Notes under the pieces: generated by a model
Seen by the model: the letters and a program-made list of their open reading frames with translations, nothing else
Databases searched by the model: none
Told to the model about the DNA's origin: nothing
NCBI GenBank assembly: GCA_016219985.1
Contig: JACRJO010000015.1
Span: forward strand, 1 to 64,000
Source: Sphingobacteriales bacterium
Lineage (GTDB): Bacteria > Bacteroidota > Bacteroidia > Chitinophagales > Chitinophagaceae
Length of the DNA: 64,000 nt
Reading direction: 5' to 3'
Position numbers and translations under genes: made by a program
In this document: positions 8,936-18,276 of the stretch, piece by piece
Layout of the letters: each line of letters opens with the position of its first letter
Position numbering within the stretch: position 1 is the stretch's first letter

Positions 8936-10882
8936 GTGTACAACCACCGCTTACATCAGCAGATCAATACTGCTTTAGAAAAAGAACAGATCGACATTGG
9001 CGGCACCGATAATCATTTCTTTACCCGGTTTGTCGCCAATGCCAGTGCCATTGATTCCCTCTTCCGGGAGATCTATGGCCGTATTGATAACGGGCCTCTT
9101 TTTTTTGAACGCCTGGTACAACAGGTTGCCCGGGCCTATCTGCAACGGCCCGGCCGGCTTAGGGAAAGAGATGCGGAAAAAACAGCTAAGGGACATTGGT
9201 TCCTGAGTAATGAGATCACGGGTATGAGTTTGTATGTGGACCGTTTTTGCGGCAATCTTACGGAACTCGGTAACCGGCTGGATTATTTCCGGAAGCTTGG
9301 AGTCAATTTCCTGCACCTGATGCCGGTATTTGAGAGCCCCAGGGGCGAGAGCGACGGAGGCTATGCGGTTGCTGACTTCAGAAAAGTTGATCAACGCTTT
9401 GGTACACTGGAGGACCTGCTTGGGCTGCAGCAAAAAATGCAGGAGGAGAAGATGTACCTGATGCTCGATATCGTGCTCAACCATACTTCAGACCAGCACG
9501 AATGGGCCAGGAAGGCGGCACAAGGGGATCCGCAATACCAGGGCTATTATTATATGTATGACGACCGGCAGCTGCCGGATCAGTTCGATCAGCACATGCC
9601 CGAGATATTCCCTGGAAGCGCTCCCGGCAATTTTACCTGGAAGGAAGAAACCGGGAAATGGGTCATGACGGTATTTCACCGGTATCAATGGGACCTGAAT
9701 TATTCTAATCCCGCGGTATTCCTGGAGATGCTGGACCATATCTTTTTTTATGCCAACCTCGGGGTGGATATACTCCGGATCGATGCGCCGGCATTTATCT
9801 GGAAACAACCCGGCACGGCCTGCCAGAACCTGCCCCAGGCCCATACCCTCTTACGGCTGATCAAGCAGTGTGTGGAAGTAGCCACCCCGGGAATGGCCCT
9901 GTTAGGAGAAGCCATCGTGGCGCCCAAAGAGATCATGAAATATTTTGGTACGGGTTTATATACAGCGAAGGAATGTGATTTTGCCTACAACGCCACCCAC
10001 ATGGCTTTGCAATGGGATGCCCTGGCTACCGGTGATACCCGGGTGATGCTGGCCGCGCAACACGAAATCCTGCAAAAGCCCTATGGTACTTCCTGGATCA
10101 ACTATACCCGTTGCCATGATGATATCGGCCTCGGCTATGATGATTATATGATCCGGCATGCCGGCTTTGATCCCTTTGAACACCGGCGTTTCCTGAAAGA
10201 GTATTTCTCGGGAATATATGCCGGTTCCCCCGCCCGCGGCGCCCTCTTTTCCGTGAATCCAAAAACCAATGATGCCCGGATCAGCGGCTCGCTGGCTTCG
10301 CTTTGCGGGCTGGAAAAAGCAATCGCGGAACAGGACGAATCCGCTATTCAGCAATCCATAGCGAGAATTCTGTTGATGCAGGCCCATAGTTTCTTCCTGG
10401 GAGGCGTGCCGGTGATCTTTTATGGGGATGAAGCAGGCTATACCAATGATTATTCTTACCTGCAGGACGATAGCAGAAATTATGACAACCGGTGGATGCA
10501 CCGGCCGCTGATCGACTGGGAAAAAAACAAGAACATTGATAAAGAGGGAACTCCTGAACACCGGGTGTTCAGCGCCACGCAGCGGCTGATCCGTATCCGG
10601 AAAAAATTATTTGCAGTGGGTGATTATAAAAACCTGGCCTGGATGACGCCCCACAATATTCATATCGCCGGATACCTGCGGACTTTTGAGGACCAGAAAA
10701 TATACTGCCTTTTCAATTTCCGGGATCAGCCTTCCCGTCTCACCTGGTTTGCCTTTAAGGAACATGGCGCTGTACCCGCTTTATTATATGATCACTGGCA
10801 GGAAAAAACTTATGAGCCAGGTCCGGATCATGAATACCTGCTGCTGGATCCATACCAGTTTTTATTGCTGGAAGCCCGGTAA
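8936..10882 (+). CDS. Amylosucrase-type GH13 enzyme
   Basis: The protein of 648 residues starts with GTG at 8936, nine bases after the kinase. It has the amylosucrase (GH13_4) layout: an alpha-helical N-domain of ~90 residues, then the (beta/alpha)8 barrel with B-domain, then a beta C-domain ending DPYQFLLLEAR. Catalytic residues are visible: nucleophile Asp283 in DILRIDAPAFIWK, acid/base Glu325 in LLGEAIVAP, and His394-Asp395-Asp396 in RCHDDIG. The segment FIWKQPGTACQNLPQAH closely resembles the Neisseria enzyme. Amylosucrase converts sucrose to an alpha-1,4-glucan plus fructose; the related sucrose hydrolase of Xanthomonas is the main alternative. No signal peptide is present, so it works on imported sucrose. 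Its last 21 bases overlap the convergent trehalase gene. Confidence 0.88.
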   Translation: MYNHRLHQQINTALEKEQIDIGGTDNHFFTRFVANASAIDSLFREIYGRIDNGPLFFERLVQQVARAYLQRPGRLRERDAEKTAKGHWFLSNEITGMSLYVDRFCGNLTELGNRLDYFRKLGVNFLHLMPVFESPRGESDGGYAVADFRKVDQRFGTLEDLLGLQQKMQEEKMYLMLDIVLNHTSDQHEWARKAAQGDPQYQGYYYMYDDRQLPDQFDQHMPEIFPGSAPGNFTWKEETGKWVMTVFHRYQWDLNYSNPAVFLEMLDHIFFYANLGVDILRIDAPAFIWKQPGTACQNLPQAHTLLRLIKQCVEVATPGMALLGEAIVAPKEIMKYFGTGLYTAKECDFAYNATHMALQWDALATGDTRVMLAAQHEILQKPYGTSWINYTRCHDDIGLGYDDYMIRHAGFDPFEHRRFLKEYFSGIYAGSPARGALFSVNPKTNDARISGSLASLCGLEKAIAEQDESAIQQSIARILLMQAHSFFLGGVPVIFYGDEAGYTNDYSYLQDDSRNYDNRWMHRPLIDWEKNKNIDKEGTPEHRVFSATQRLIRIRKKLFAVGDYKNLAWMTPHNIHIAGYLRTFEDQKIYCLFNFRDQPSRLTWFAFKEHGAVPALLYDHWQEKTYEPGPDHEYLLLDPYQFLLLEAR

Positions 10883-12397
10883 CTCCTGTGGATGATCCGC
10901 TGCACCGTATTGACTGATCAGGGCCAGTAATACGCCATTGGTCCAGCCAAAACCGTCCTGGCCTTCATATTCTCCGCCGCCTGCTTCAAGGCCGGTATTC
11001 ACCACATTGTATTTTTCCATCAGTTTACCCGTGCGTTTGAATACATCAGTGTTCAGCTGTATCCAGCGGCGTGCAATCTCTGCTGCCAGGTCGTGAAAAC
11101 CATACTGCTCCAGGCCCCGGATGACCATCCATTGCAGGGGCGCCCATCCATTGGGGGCATCCCATTGCTGCCCGCTGTTTTCAATCGTGGTAAGCAGCCC
11201 GCCTGCTACCAGGAATTTTTCCCGGAGGATCGTATGGATGCTGGCAGCTTTTGCGGGTGTACAAACGGAAAAGAATAGCGGTAATGCCCCGGCCAAGGTC
11301 AGGCAGTCCTTTTGTTTTTGCGCCCGCCAGTCATAGTCCATATAGAACCCGGCCTCTTCATTCCAGCAATAGGTATCAATGGCTTTTTTTCTTTTTTCAG
11401 CGAGTGCATGATAACCGGCCGCTTTTTCTTTTTCATTGCTTAACCCGCAGGCCATCGCCAGGGTTTGTTCCATTTTAAGCAACAGGCAGTTCAGGTCCAC
11501 CGGCAGGATATCCGTGCAATGAATACTGGAGAAATCATTTTTCTGTTTGAACCAGCGGCTGCTGAAATCCCAGCCCGACTCAGCCCCGGCCCGGAGCTCA
11601 CGGTATAATTCACCGGCCGGCCGGCCAGACTTTGCAGCCAGTTCCACATCTTCCCGGAAGGATTCCGGCCTCGGGCTATCCTGTTCATCATGGTACCGGT
11701 TCAGGATTTCGCCGCCAGGTAGCCGCACTGTATGAAAACAGCCGCCGGATTTTTCATCCGGTTCTGTCGCCCCCTTCATCCAGAACTGGTATTCTTTTTC
11801 CAATTGGGGCAGGTAGGTTACGAATATCCCGTCTCCTTTTTTCTCTGCCAGCAGGGCGAGCATCAGCGGGTAAAACGGGGGTTGCGAACGACCGATAAAA
11901 TACTGCCGGTTTCCGTTGGGGATATAACCCAGGGTATCGATCAGCCAGGAAAAATTCCGGATCATATTTTCGATCATCTCGTACCGTCCTGATTCTTTTA
12001 AACCCAGCATGGTGAAATAACTGTCCCAGTAATAGATCTCCCCAAAGCGTCCGCCCGGAACGATATAGGGGAAAGGCAGGGGTAGCAGGCTTCCCCCTGC
12101 CTTTCCCGGTTGCCGGGTCAGCACATCCCAAAGTATTTCAATATTTTCCTTTACCGGTTTACGGGGATCACTGTGGTAATGATGTGAATGCGGTACCGGG
12201 AGCACATAGTATTCCAGTACAAATTTTTTCAGGTCAAAGCCCGGCCTGTCTTTCCGGGACAGCCAGGCAGCCCGGATCAATTCTTCCGGGTATTGAGGAA
12301 TGCAGTCTGCAAAGGTCTTTCCATCGGGAAAGATCCTGTTCAGTTGCACGGCTTCGAAGAGCGGGCTGGTGCCGGTATTCCTTGCGGGTAAACTCAT
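10862..12397 (-). CDS. treF: Cytoplasmic trehalase, GH37
   Basis: This 511-residue protein has no signal peptide. It carries the GH37 trehalase signatures GGRFGEIYYWDSYFTMLGL (residues ~113-131), PNGNRQYFIGRSQPPFYPLM, QWDAPNGWAPLQWM and QDGFGWTNGVLL. The catalytic pair is visible as Asp277 (ESGWDFSSRWF) and Glu476 (GGGEYEGQDG), matching the acid and base of the E. coli enzyme. It splits trehalose into two glucoses in the cytoplasm. It follows the MFS permease gene with a 9-base gap, so the pair is cotranscribed and the permease may bring in trehalose. The treF symbol is given because the protein is not exported. Confidence 0.92.
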   Translation of the reverse strand: MSLPARNTGTSPLFEAVQLNRIFPDGKTFADCIPQYPEELIRAAWLSRKDRPGFDLKKFVLEYYVLPVPHSHHYHSDPRKPVKENIEILWDVLTRQPGKAGGSLLPLPFPYIVPGGRFGEIYYWDSYFTMLGLKESGRYEMIENMIRNFSWLIDTLGYIPNGNRQYFIGRSQPPFYPLMLALLAEKKGDGIFVTYLPQLEKEYQFWMKGATEPDEKSGGCFHTVRLPGGEILNRYHDEQDSPRPESFREDVELAAKSGRPAGELYRELRAGAESGWDFSSRWFKQKNDFSSIHCTDILPVDLNCLLLKMEQTLAMACGLSNEKEKAAGYHALAEKRKKAIDTYCWNEEAGFYMDYDWRAQKQKDCLTLAGALPLFFSVCTPAKAASIHTILREKFLVAGGLLTTIENSGQQWDAPNGWAPLQWMVIRGLEQYGFHDLAAEIARRWIQLNTDVFKRTGKLMEKYNVVNTGLEAGGGEYEGQDGFGWTNGVLLALISQYGAADHPQELPGFQQ

Positions 12398-12406
12398 ATC
12401 GAAAAA

Positions 12407-13678
12407 TTAATGGGAGCCACTGCTGCTGAATACAGGAGCAGTGCCGGTTGCGGGTTGCATTTTTTTGAAGATGAAAAGAAGAATGATCAGCAGGAGGATG
12501 GGACCCAGCGAAAAATAAAAAGCGGTCTGCCCGCCGTAGGCGCCGAAAATGTGCCCGGTGATAATAGAGCCGGTGGTACCACCCAGCGCGGAGAATACCA
12601 CAATCAGTCCCGACATGGATGCATGTTTGTGAGCGGGAAGATTGCTCAGAATGATTGAATTGATAGCCGGGTAAACAGGAGCCAGGAAAAGCCCGATCAG
12701 CGGGAAGGTAAAAGCCACAAGGGGGATATCTTTCAGGCTGTTGATAGAAGTACCCGCCATGTTTTTTGTCAATGGCACCGTAACCAGTACCAATGCCCCG
12801 GCGGCGAGGAGGCAAGCCAGCAGCACAAAGATCCAGTCGATTTTCCGCAGCAACAGGCCGGCAAGGAAGCGGCCCAGGGCGATCGACGCGGATAGGATAC
12901 TGGCCATTTGTATACTCAGGCTGGTGGATAGGCTGAGCACATCTTTATTGAAAGTAGGCAGCCAGCTCATAATGCTTTGTTCAATCAGCACATAAAAAAA
13001 GGCGCAGCCGATAAAGACAATAACCAGCGGAAGCAGGATCAGGTTCAGCATTCCACTGAAATCACCGGATAAGGATTTGGACTCTTTTTTTCCCGCCTGC
13101 TTCACTGCAGATTCATCCAGCGGGGCGGAAAGCAATAACAGGAAGGCAATGATGGAAAGTCCCGCGAGGAGATAGTAAACGGCAAACCAGGACCTGGATT
13201 GCGGGTGCTCATTGTCAACAAAAGCGCTGAAAATAAAATTCCCGCTGAGTACCCCCACCATAAAAAAGGATTCAAGGAAACTCATCAGGCTCAGGTGTTC
13301 TTTTTTGCTGCCGGTAACCAGTCCCAGGGTGGAGAATACACTCACTTTGATCAGGGCAAAACTGACCCCGGCCGTGGCAAAGAGCAGTTTGGTCATCAGG
13401 AAACTGTTGACGGAAGGGATCACCAGGCACATGATGGAAACAAAAGCCAGTGCTGCTAACATCGTTTTTTTATAACCGATACGGACCACATAAGAAGCCA
13501 CCAGGAAGGAGGTGGCGGCAATACTCAGGTCTTTAAATGCTTCCAGTATGCTGGCTGCTCCTTTGGAAACCCCGAAATTATGCTGTACCTGGAGAATGAC
13601 GGTTCCCACGCTGTTAAGCAGGATGGCAAAGACAAAGTAATTCAGGAACAGGGAAATCTTGATCTTGGTGGTATTCAT
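12407..13678 (-). CDS. MFS permease of the trehalase operon
   Basis: ATG 13678 (MNTTKIKISLFLN) is preferred to the TTG at 13684; length 423 residues. About 12 membrane helices are visible, with the MFS loop YVVRIGYKKTM after TM2 and a long cytoplasmic loop near the middle (APLDESAVKQAGKKESKS). It resembles sugar permeases of the fucose/glucose-galactose-like MFS branch but lacks a diagnostic substrate motif. Its stop is nine bases before the trehalase start, which suggests uptake of trehalose or a similar disaccharide (inference). The LacI gene lies 139 bases upstream, with a half-conserved operator in the gap. Confidence 0.72.
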   Translation of the reverse strand: MNTTKIKISLFLNYFVFAILLNSVGTVILQVQHNFGVSKGAASILEAFKDLSIAATSFLVASYVVRIGYKKTMLAALAFVSIMCLVIPSVNSFLMTKLLFATAGVSFALIKVSVFSTLGLVTGSKKEHLSLMSFLESFFMVGVLSGNFIFSAFVDNEHPQSRSWFAVYYLLAGLSIIAFLLLLSAPLDESAVKQAGKKESKSLSGDFSGMLNLILLPLVIVFIGCAFFYVLIEQSIMSWLPTFNKDVLSLSTSLSIQMASILSASIALGRFLAGLLLRKIDWIFVLLACLLAAGALVLVTVPLTKNMAGTSINSLKDIPLVAFTFPLIGLFLAPVYPAINSIILSNLPAHKHASMSGLIVVFSALGGTTGSIITGHIFGAYGGQTAFYFSLGPILLLIILLFIFKKMQPATGTAPVFSSSGSH

Positions 13679-13788
13679 CAGCAATCGTTTAGAGGTGAAA
13701 ACCCGCCGGTTGAACCCGGTCCCGGTCTTTGTTACAATTGCTTCTAAAATAAACCATCAGGTAGTAAGGAACAAGCCGGGCCGGTATC

Positions 13789-13800
13789 TATAACGTTTGC
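13789..13800. promoter_or_regulatory. Half-conserved LacI-type operator
   Basis: TATAACGTTTGC shares the complete right arm and the central AACGTT of the perfect palindrome at 6352-6363. It lies about 110 bases before the permease start and just after the lacI-type gene, where it could control permease and trehalase expression. The left arm is degenerate, so this is tentative. Confidence 0.38.
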
Positions 13801-13817
13801 GGGGATAAATAAGGGGA

Positions 13818-14810
13818 TCAGATGGAACCGCCTTCCATCAGTTCGGCTTCCAGGAAACTGACTTCGGGGAAGGGCTCCTTGCGGAGGGCTGACATCATCC
13901 GGGAAAAAGCCAGCTTACCAAGTTTGGCGCCATTGGTTTCCACATACGTGATTTTCGGATTGTACATAGTGGGGAAGAGCCCATTGCTGATGCTGATAAC
14001 GGAGATGTCCCCCGGCACATCCAGTTGCAGTTCATGTATAGCGTGCATGGTCCCGACCAGGATCAGGTCGCCCATACAAAAGATCACATCGGGTTTATCT
14101 TTTCCTCTTAAAGCCGCCAGTGTTACCTCCCGGGATTTATCAATGCCTTCCGGGTAATCAATGCTGAGTTGAGGTCCCGGCGCGTTTCGCTCCAGTGTTT
14201 CCCGGAAAGAAGCGGCCCTCATTTTAGTGATACTCAGGTGAGGATGCCCGAAAAGGCCTAATACTTTTTTCTTTTTTTTCTGAAGAATGACTTCAGCTGC
14301 AAGCCGGGCGGCCTCGGCATCCGGCAGGCAAACTTTGCAATAACCCGGGAGTTCCGGTACCCGGTCAAAGAAGATGACGGGAATCTTCATATCCCTGAGC
14401 CGGTGAAAGGCGGTCATGTCTTCTGTTTCAATAGACACCGATGCAAATACACCCGAGACCATATTCTTCCGGAATAAATGCAGGTTGGCATTTTCAATTT
14501 CCAGCTGGTCCCTTGATTGCATGATCAGTACGGAATAACCCTGCTGCCGGGCTTCTTCTTCCACCGCGGCAATAAAGGAGTCGTAAAAAAAATTATTGAT
14601 GGACGGGACGAGGATCCCCATTACATTACTCTGGCGGGTTCGTAGCTGCACCGCGTAACTGTTCGGCTCATATTCCATGGCAGTAGCCAGGTCCCGTACC
14701 CTGGCCTTGGTATGTTCCGAAATATCCGGGTGATTCTTCAGCGCTCTCGATACGGTCGAGATACTGATGCCCAGCACTTCCGATAGCTTTTTCAATGTAC
14801 TCTGCTGCAT
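13818..14810 (-). CDS. LacI/GalR-family transcriptional regulator
   Basis: The start is put at ATG 14810 (MQQSTLKKLSEVLGIS), so that the helix-turn-helix opens the protein as in all LacI members; length 330 residues. The HTH reads LKKLSEVLGISISTVSRALK, followed by the hinge-helix region (NSYAVQLRTRQSN). A periplasmic-binding-protein-like effector domain follows (MGILVPSINNFFYDSFI...VFASVSIE...GLFGHP). It most likely senses a sugar or sugar phosphate and controls the two facing disaccharide operons, given the GCAAACGTTTGC site before the transporter. The effector cannot be deduced. Confidence 0.9.
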   Translation of the reverse strand: MQQSTLKKLSEVLGISISTVSRALKNHPDISEHTKARVRDLATAMEYEPNSYAVQLRTRQSNVMGILVPSINNFFYDSFIAAVEEEARQQGYSVLIMQSRDQLEIENANLHLFRKNMVSGVFASVSIETEDMTAFHRLRDMKIPVIFFDRVPELPGYCKVCLPDAEAARLAAEVILQKKKKKVLGLFGHPHLSITKMRAASFRETLERNAPGPQLSIDYPEGIDKSREVTLAALRGKDKPDVIFCMGDLILVGTMHAIHELQLDVPGDISVISISNGLFPTMYNPKITYVETNGAKLGKLAFSRMMSALRKEPFPEVSFLEAELMEGGSI

Positions 14811-14893
14811 TCGTTGGGTTTTACCAATGTCCTTGGTTACTAAAGATACTTCTTTTCCCGCCAACGGGTCAACCCTTGCAGCAGCAGGTAGTG

Positions 14894-17074
14894 TTACAGG
14901 CGCACGGAGAAGGTGAAGTTGTAATTCCGACCTTCAGAAGGCCATACCCCGGGACCGGGATAAAACAAGGGCCGCTTGGTGAAATACTGTTTATCAGCCA
15001 GGTTGCTGATGGTTAATTTGCTGTCCAGGTTTTTTGAAATACGAAACAGGAGGCTCATATCCAGCAAACCATAGGAAGGCACAGGGCCAACCGCCCCGGT
15101 GGCGGCCGCCGGTTCCGGGGTATTCAGGGCATCCGCAAATGTTTCCCCGGTATAGCTGTACAAAACAGATACGCTGTATTTCCGGTACCGGGCCGTGATG
15201 CCATTCCGGCTGATGATTCCCGGGGCGCTTTCGATTTTATTCCCGGCAATATCAATATTGGCGTTTCCCGATTTTACAGAACCCCGGGTATAACGGGCAT
15301 GTACAAGTGCAGTTGAGGTAAAGACGGAAAAGAAAAATTTGTTCCCGCTCAGCCAGTCTGCCTGCACCAGGGCTTCTATTCCTTTGGTGAGGGAGTTGCC
15401 GGTATTGGTCCGGTAGGTATAGAAGTTGCCATTGTTATCCATTTCCGCTAATGTGCCGAACCGGTTATTGTACCGCAGCAAAAAGCCGGTGATGTCCCAT
15501 TTAAAAAATCTCCAGCTCCCCCTGAAACCGGCTTCCGCATTATATCCTTTCGCGTCCTTTATGGCAGGGTCCACCTTTTCATACAGGGAACCCGGTACCA
15601 GGTCTTTGAAAAGCATGGGCCGGTAGGCCTGTGAAAATCCCGCATACAGTTCCATATTATCGGTTGGTTTAAAGGAAAGGCCGCCCCCGAATAAAGGGAA
15701 CCGGTGTTCAATGCGGACAGGGATCTCATTGCCCGGGTAATAGGTTATTGTCCCGTTCATATCTGTTTTGCCCGTTTCTGCCCGGGCGCCCAGGTTGAAT
15801 GATAAAGCCGGGGATAGCCTGAAATTGTTTTCGGCAAACAGGGCGACATTCGTTGTTTTAAAATGCAGGTCCCTTCCCCATTGGGGATCCACAAGGGCCA
15901 GGTCATAATCAGACCCGGTGCTGCCTTTCCCCAACTGGGTGCGGTGAAGATCATTATTCATCAGCTGCAGCCCGGCGCTAAGGGTGTTTTTGATCCGCCC
16001 TGACCTGTATTCCTGTAAAAACCGGAGCTCGGTTGTATAACTGTTAAACCGGTCAATATCCACCTGCCGGTTATTAAACCGGAGTGTGGCGGTATTGATG
16101 GTATCCCGGACCTGGGTGGGTTTGTCAAACAGGACACTGTTTCTTTTTCCCAGCACGGCCGAAACGGTCAGCTGGATTTTTGTTTGCGCGGCCGGCTGCC
16201 AGTTCAGCGTCAGGGAAGGAATATGGATATCGGGACTGAAATAATTCCGTGAACGGGTGGATTGCCGCGGATCCGCCCGGAACATACTGTCGGTTAATGC
16301 ACCGGGAATCCGGTACAGGTACCTGGACCGGGCCCATTCTGCGCGGATGGAAAGGCGGGGGGCCACCGTATAGTTCAGGATCACCGCCTCTGCTTCCGAA
16401 TCAGTATGTTCATTATCCCGGTAGCCGTCTTTTGTTTTTTTATGCAGGTAGGCATAGTAACTCCATTTGCCTTTTTTACCGCCGATAGCATTGTAGCTGC
16501 TAACTAAATTGTAAGACCCCACGGAATTAATACTTTCAAAACTGACAGGCCTTGTCGTATCCCCCTGTTTGCTGATGTAGTTCAGCATGCCCCCGAACTG
16601 GGCCCCGTACTGAAGCGATCCGGTTCCTCTCACTAATTCAATACGGCTGATACTCTCCATGGGCATACTGTAATGGCTGGCCGGGTACCCGTACATATCG
16701 GAATTGGTAAGAATGCCGTCTTTGCGGATATTGAATTCCCAGCCCCGGTGCGGGTCGAGACCCCTGGCGGAGATATTAACCTGGTTGCCGGCCCCGTCCA
16801 TATCATAGACAAAGATGCCCGGTATCCTCGAGAAGAGCTGGCGCCCTGATTTATTACTTAAGTCGGCCGGGGCCTGGGCCAGGTCGATCAGTTCTGTTTT
16901 TTTACCGGCAAAAAGATAGGTGCCCTGGATAGCAGGGAGGGGGCGGATATTTTGCTGGTTTAAAAAGGAAACCAGGATCACACTGTCCAGCGAACGGGTA
17001 TGCACCGTACTGTCCTGGGCTGGAAGGGAGTTGCATACCGCAACAAATACAAGGCAGAATATAATTGCTTTCAT
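14894..17074 (-). CDS. TonB-dependent outer-membrane receptor (FecA-like)
   Basis: The 726-residue protein has a signal peptide (MKAIIFCLVFVAVCNSLPAQ). The plug domain follows directly (SRIPGIFVYDMDGAGNQVNI, then RIELVRGTGSLQYGAQFGGM), and a 22-strand barrel ends in YNFTFSVRL with the terminal aromatic-x-x pattern of outer-membrane proteins. It lacks the carboxypeptidase-like N-terminal domain of SusC and has no SusD partner, so it belongs with siderophore/metal or small-ligand receptors. A strong hairpin terminator (17095-17126) separates it from the outer-membrane gene upstream, so it may have its own promoter or be expressed by read-through. Substrate unknown. Confidence 0.88.
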   Translation of the reverse strand: MKAIIFCLVFVAVCNSLPAQDSTVHTRSLDSVILVSFLNQQNIRPLPAIQGTYLFAGKKTELIDLAQAPADLSNKSGRQLFSRIPGIFVYDMDGAGNQVNISARGLDPHRGWEFNIRKDGILTNSDMYGYPASHYSMPMESISRIELVRGTGSLQYGAQFGGMLNYISKQGDTTRPVSFESINSVGSYNLVSSYNAIGGKKGKWSYYAYLHKKTKDGYRDNEHTDSEAEAVILNYTVAPRLSIRAEWARSRYLYRIPGALTDSMFRADPRQSTRSRNYFSPDIHIPSLTLNWQPAAQTKIQLTVSAVLGKRNSVLFDKPTQVRDTINTATLRFNNRQVDIDRFNSYTTELRFLQEYRSGRIKNTLSAGLQLMNNDLHRTQLGKGSTGSDYDLALVDPQWGRDLHFKTTNVALFAENNFRLSPALSFNLGARAETGKTDMNGTITYYPGNEIPVRIEHRFPLFGGGLSFKPTDNMELYAGFSQAYRPMLFKDLVPGSLYEKVDPAIKDAKGYNAEAGFRGSWRFFKWDITGFLLRYNNRFGTLAEMDNNGNFYTYRTNTGNSLTKGIEALVQADWLSGNKFFFSVFTSTALVHARYTRGSVKSGNANIDIAGNKIESAPGIISRNGITARYRKYSVSVLYSYTGETFADALNTPEPAAATGAVGPVPSYGLLDMSLLFRISKNLDSKLTISNLADKQYFTKRPLFYPGPGVWPSEGRNYNFTFSVRL

Positions 17075-17094
17075 AGCTGTAATGGGTTCATTTT

Positions 17095-17126
17095 AAAAAG
17101 AGGCGTTGTAAAGATTTACAACGCCT
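17095..17126 (-). terminator. Rho-independent terminator between outer-membrane gene and TonB receptor
   Basis: AGGCGTTGTAAA (17101-17112) pairs perfectly with TTTACAACGCCT (17115-17126). On the minus strand the stem is followed by CTTTTTAAAA. Its strength suggests that transcription of the upstream operon mostly ends here, 20 bases before the receptor coding region on that strand begins. Confidence 0.75.
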
Positions 17127-17179
17127 TGCTATGCTTATGTCAAATGAAGAAACAGGTTCATCACTCCGGCAGCGTTGTA

Positions 17180-18250
17180 TTACAACCGGATGGTTATCCC
17201 CGCACTGACCAGGTAATCCGCGAATGCAGCATCGCCCTGCACATGGGTGCCGGTATCCGCACTGCGCCGCTTATCGGAATCGCTTTGGGTCCGGTTCCTT
17301 TTCAGGGCAACCGGGATGGCCAGGTTATAACTTATTTTTTTTGCGACATAGGTAACAGCGGGTTCGGCTGAAATAATATAACCCGGTCTCCGGAACCCGC
17401 GGCTGCCGCCGACCAGGTCTTTGGAAGGAAGTCCTTCGGCGCGGATCCCTCCTGACAGGGTGAAAGGACCGGTCATATAACTGACACCGCCCCGGGCCAT
17501 GTACAGGTCGGGAACACTCATAACATCGGTATTGTATTTTTTTGCCGTGGGAGAAGCGAGGCCGCCGCGGGTGGTGGACGTACCGTTCACTTCCCGGGGA
17601 TTGACCAGGTAGAAGAAACTGCCGTACACACCGAGCTGGTGAGAGAAATTATAAAAACTGTTCAGTTCAAAAGTGATCCCTGTACCGCCGTCGCCGGGCT
17701 GTATGGATTGGTCCACCGGACCCAGTACACTGGAGTCCGCTTTCTTGTAGAAATAATCCTGGTAGTTGAAATTGCCGGTTGGCAGTTTGATACCTGCGCC
17801 CAACTGCAGGTTACCTTTATGGGATTTGGCCGGGTCAAACATCCAGCGGTAGGCTGTTACCCGGGCGTCCCCGATCCCGAAGGAATGGGTATGGTGCCGG
17901 GTCAGCCCGTCGTGTTCATACAAAGAAGAACGGCCAAAATCCATGATGGGCAGGGTCATGCCAATGGACCACCTGGAGTTGATGGTCCGGGTGGCTGTAA
18001 TATCCATCTCGTAGGAGTGATTAATAACCTGTGTTCCCCTGTTCACCCTTTCTTTTTGTTCCGTCGTGCCCACAAAATGTTTATAGGAATTAAAGTAACG
18101 GTTATTGATATTGAGTTCCCAGCCTTTTGCATCTGCCGGGCGGCTGCATATACCGGCGGTTCCTTTTATGGCGACGCAGCCCTGTGCCTGCACGCTGTTG
18201 CCGGCGAGGACCAAAAAGGCCATCACCAGGCAGTTATATACCTGTTTCAT
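17180..18250 (-). CDS. Exported outer-membrane beta-barrel protein, MetA/phenol-degradation-transporter-like
   Basis: This 356-residue protein has a clear signal peptide ending VQAQ. After it come alternating amphipathic strands with repeated glycine/aromatic turns (WELNINNRYF, WSIGMTLPIMDFG, LQLGAGIKLPTGNF, FYLVNPREVNG) and a C-terminal strand SAGITIRL, all typical of an outer-membrane barrel. The segment GIGDARVTAYRWMF with GAGIKLPTG resembles the 'MetA-pathway of phenol degradation' transporter-like family; this is a shape-based assignment. It lies 26 bases after the haloperoxidase-like gene and is likely cotranscribed with it. A mature N-terminus with two cysteines (GCVAIKGTAGIC) is notable. 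Confidence 0.62.
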   Translation of the reverse strand: MKQVYNCLVMAFLVLAGNSVQAQGCVAIKGTAGICSRPADAKGWELNINNRYFNSYKHFVGTTEQKERVNRGTQVINHSYEMDITATRTINSRWSIGMTLPIMDFGRSSLYEHDGLTRHHTHSFGIGDARVTAYRWMFDPAKSHKGNLQLGAGIKLPTGNFNYQDYFYKKADSSVLGPVDQSIQPGDGGTGITFELNSFYNFSHQLGVYGSFFYLVNPREVNGTSTTRGGLASPTAKKYNTDVMSVPDLYMARGGVSYMTGPFTLSGGIRAEGLPSKDLVGGSRGFRRPGYIISAEPAVTYVAKKISYNLAIPVALKRNRTQSDSDKRRSADTGTHVQGDAAFADYLVSAGITIRL

Positions 18251-18276
18251 GTAAAATCGTTGGTTTTTGTTTGTAA

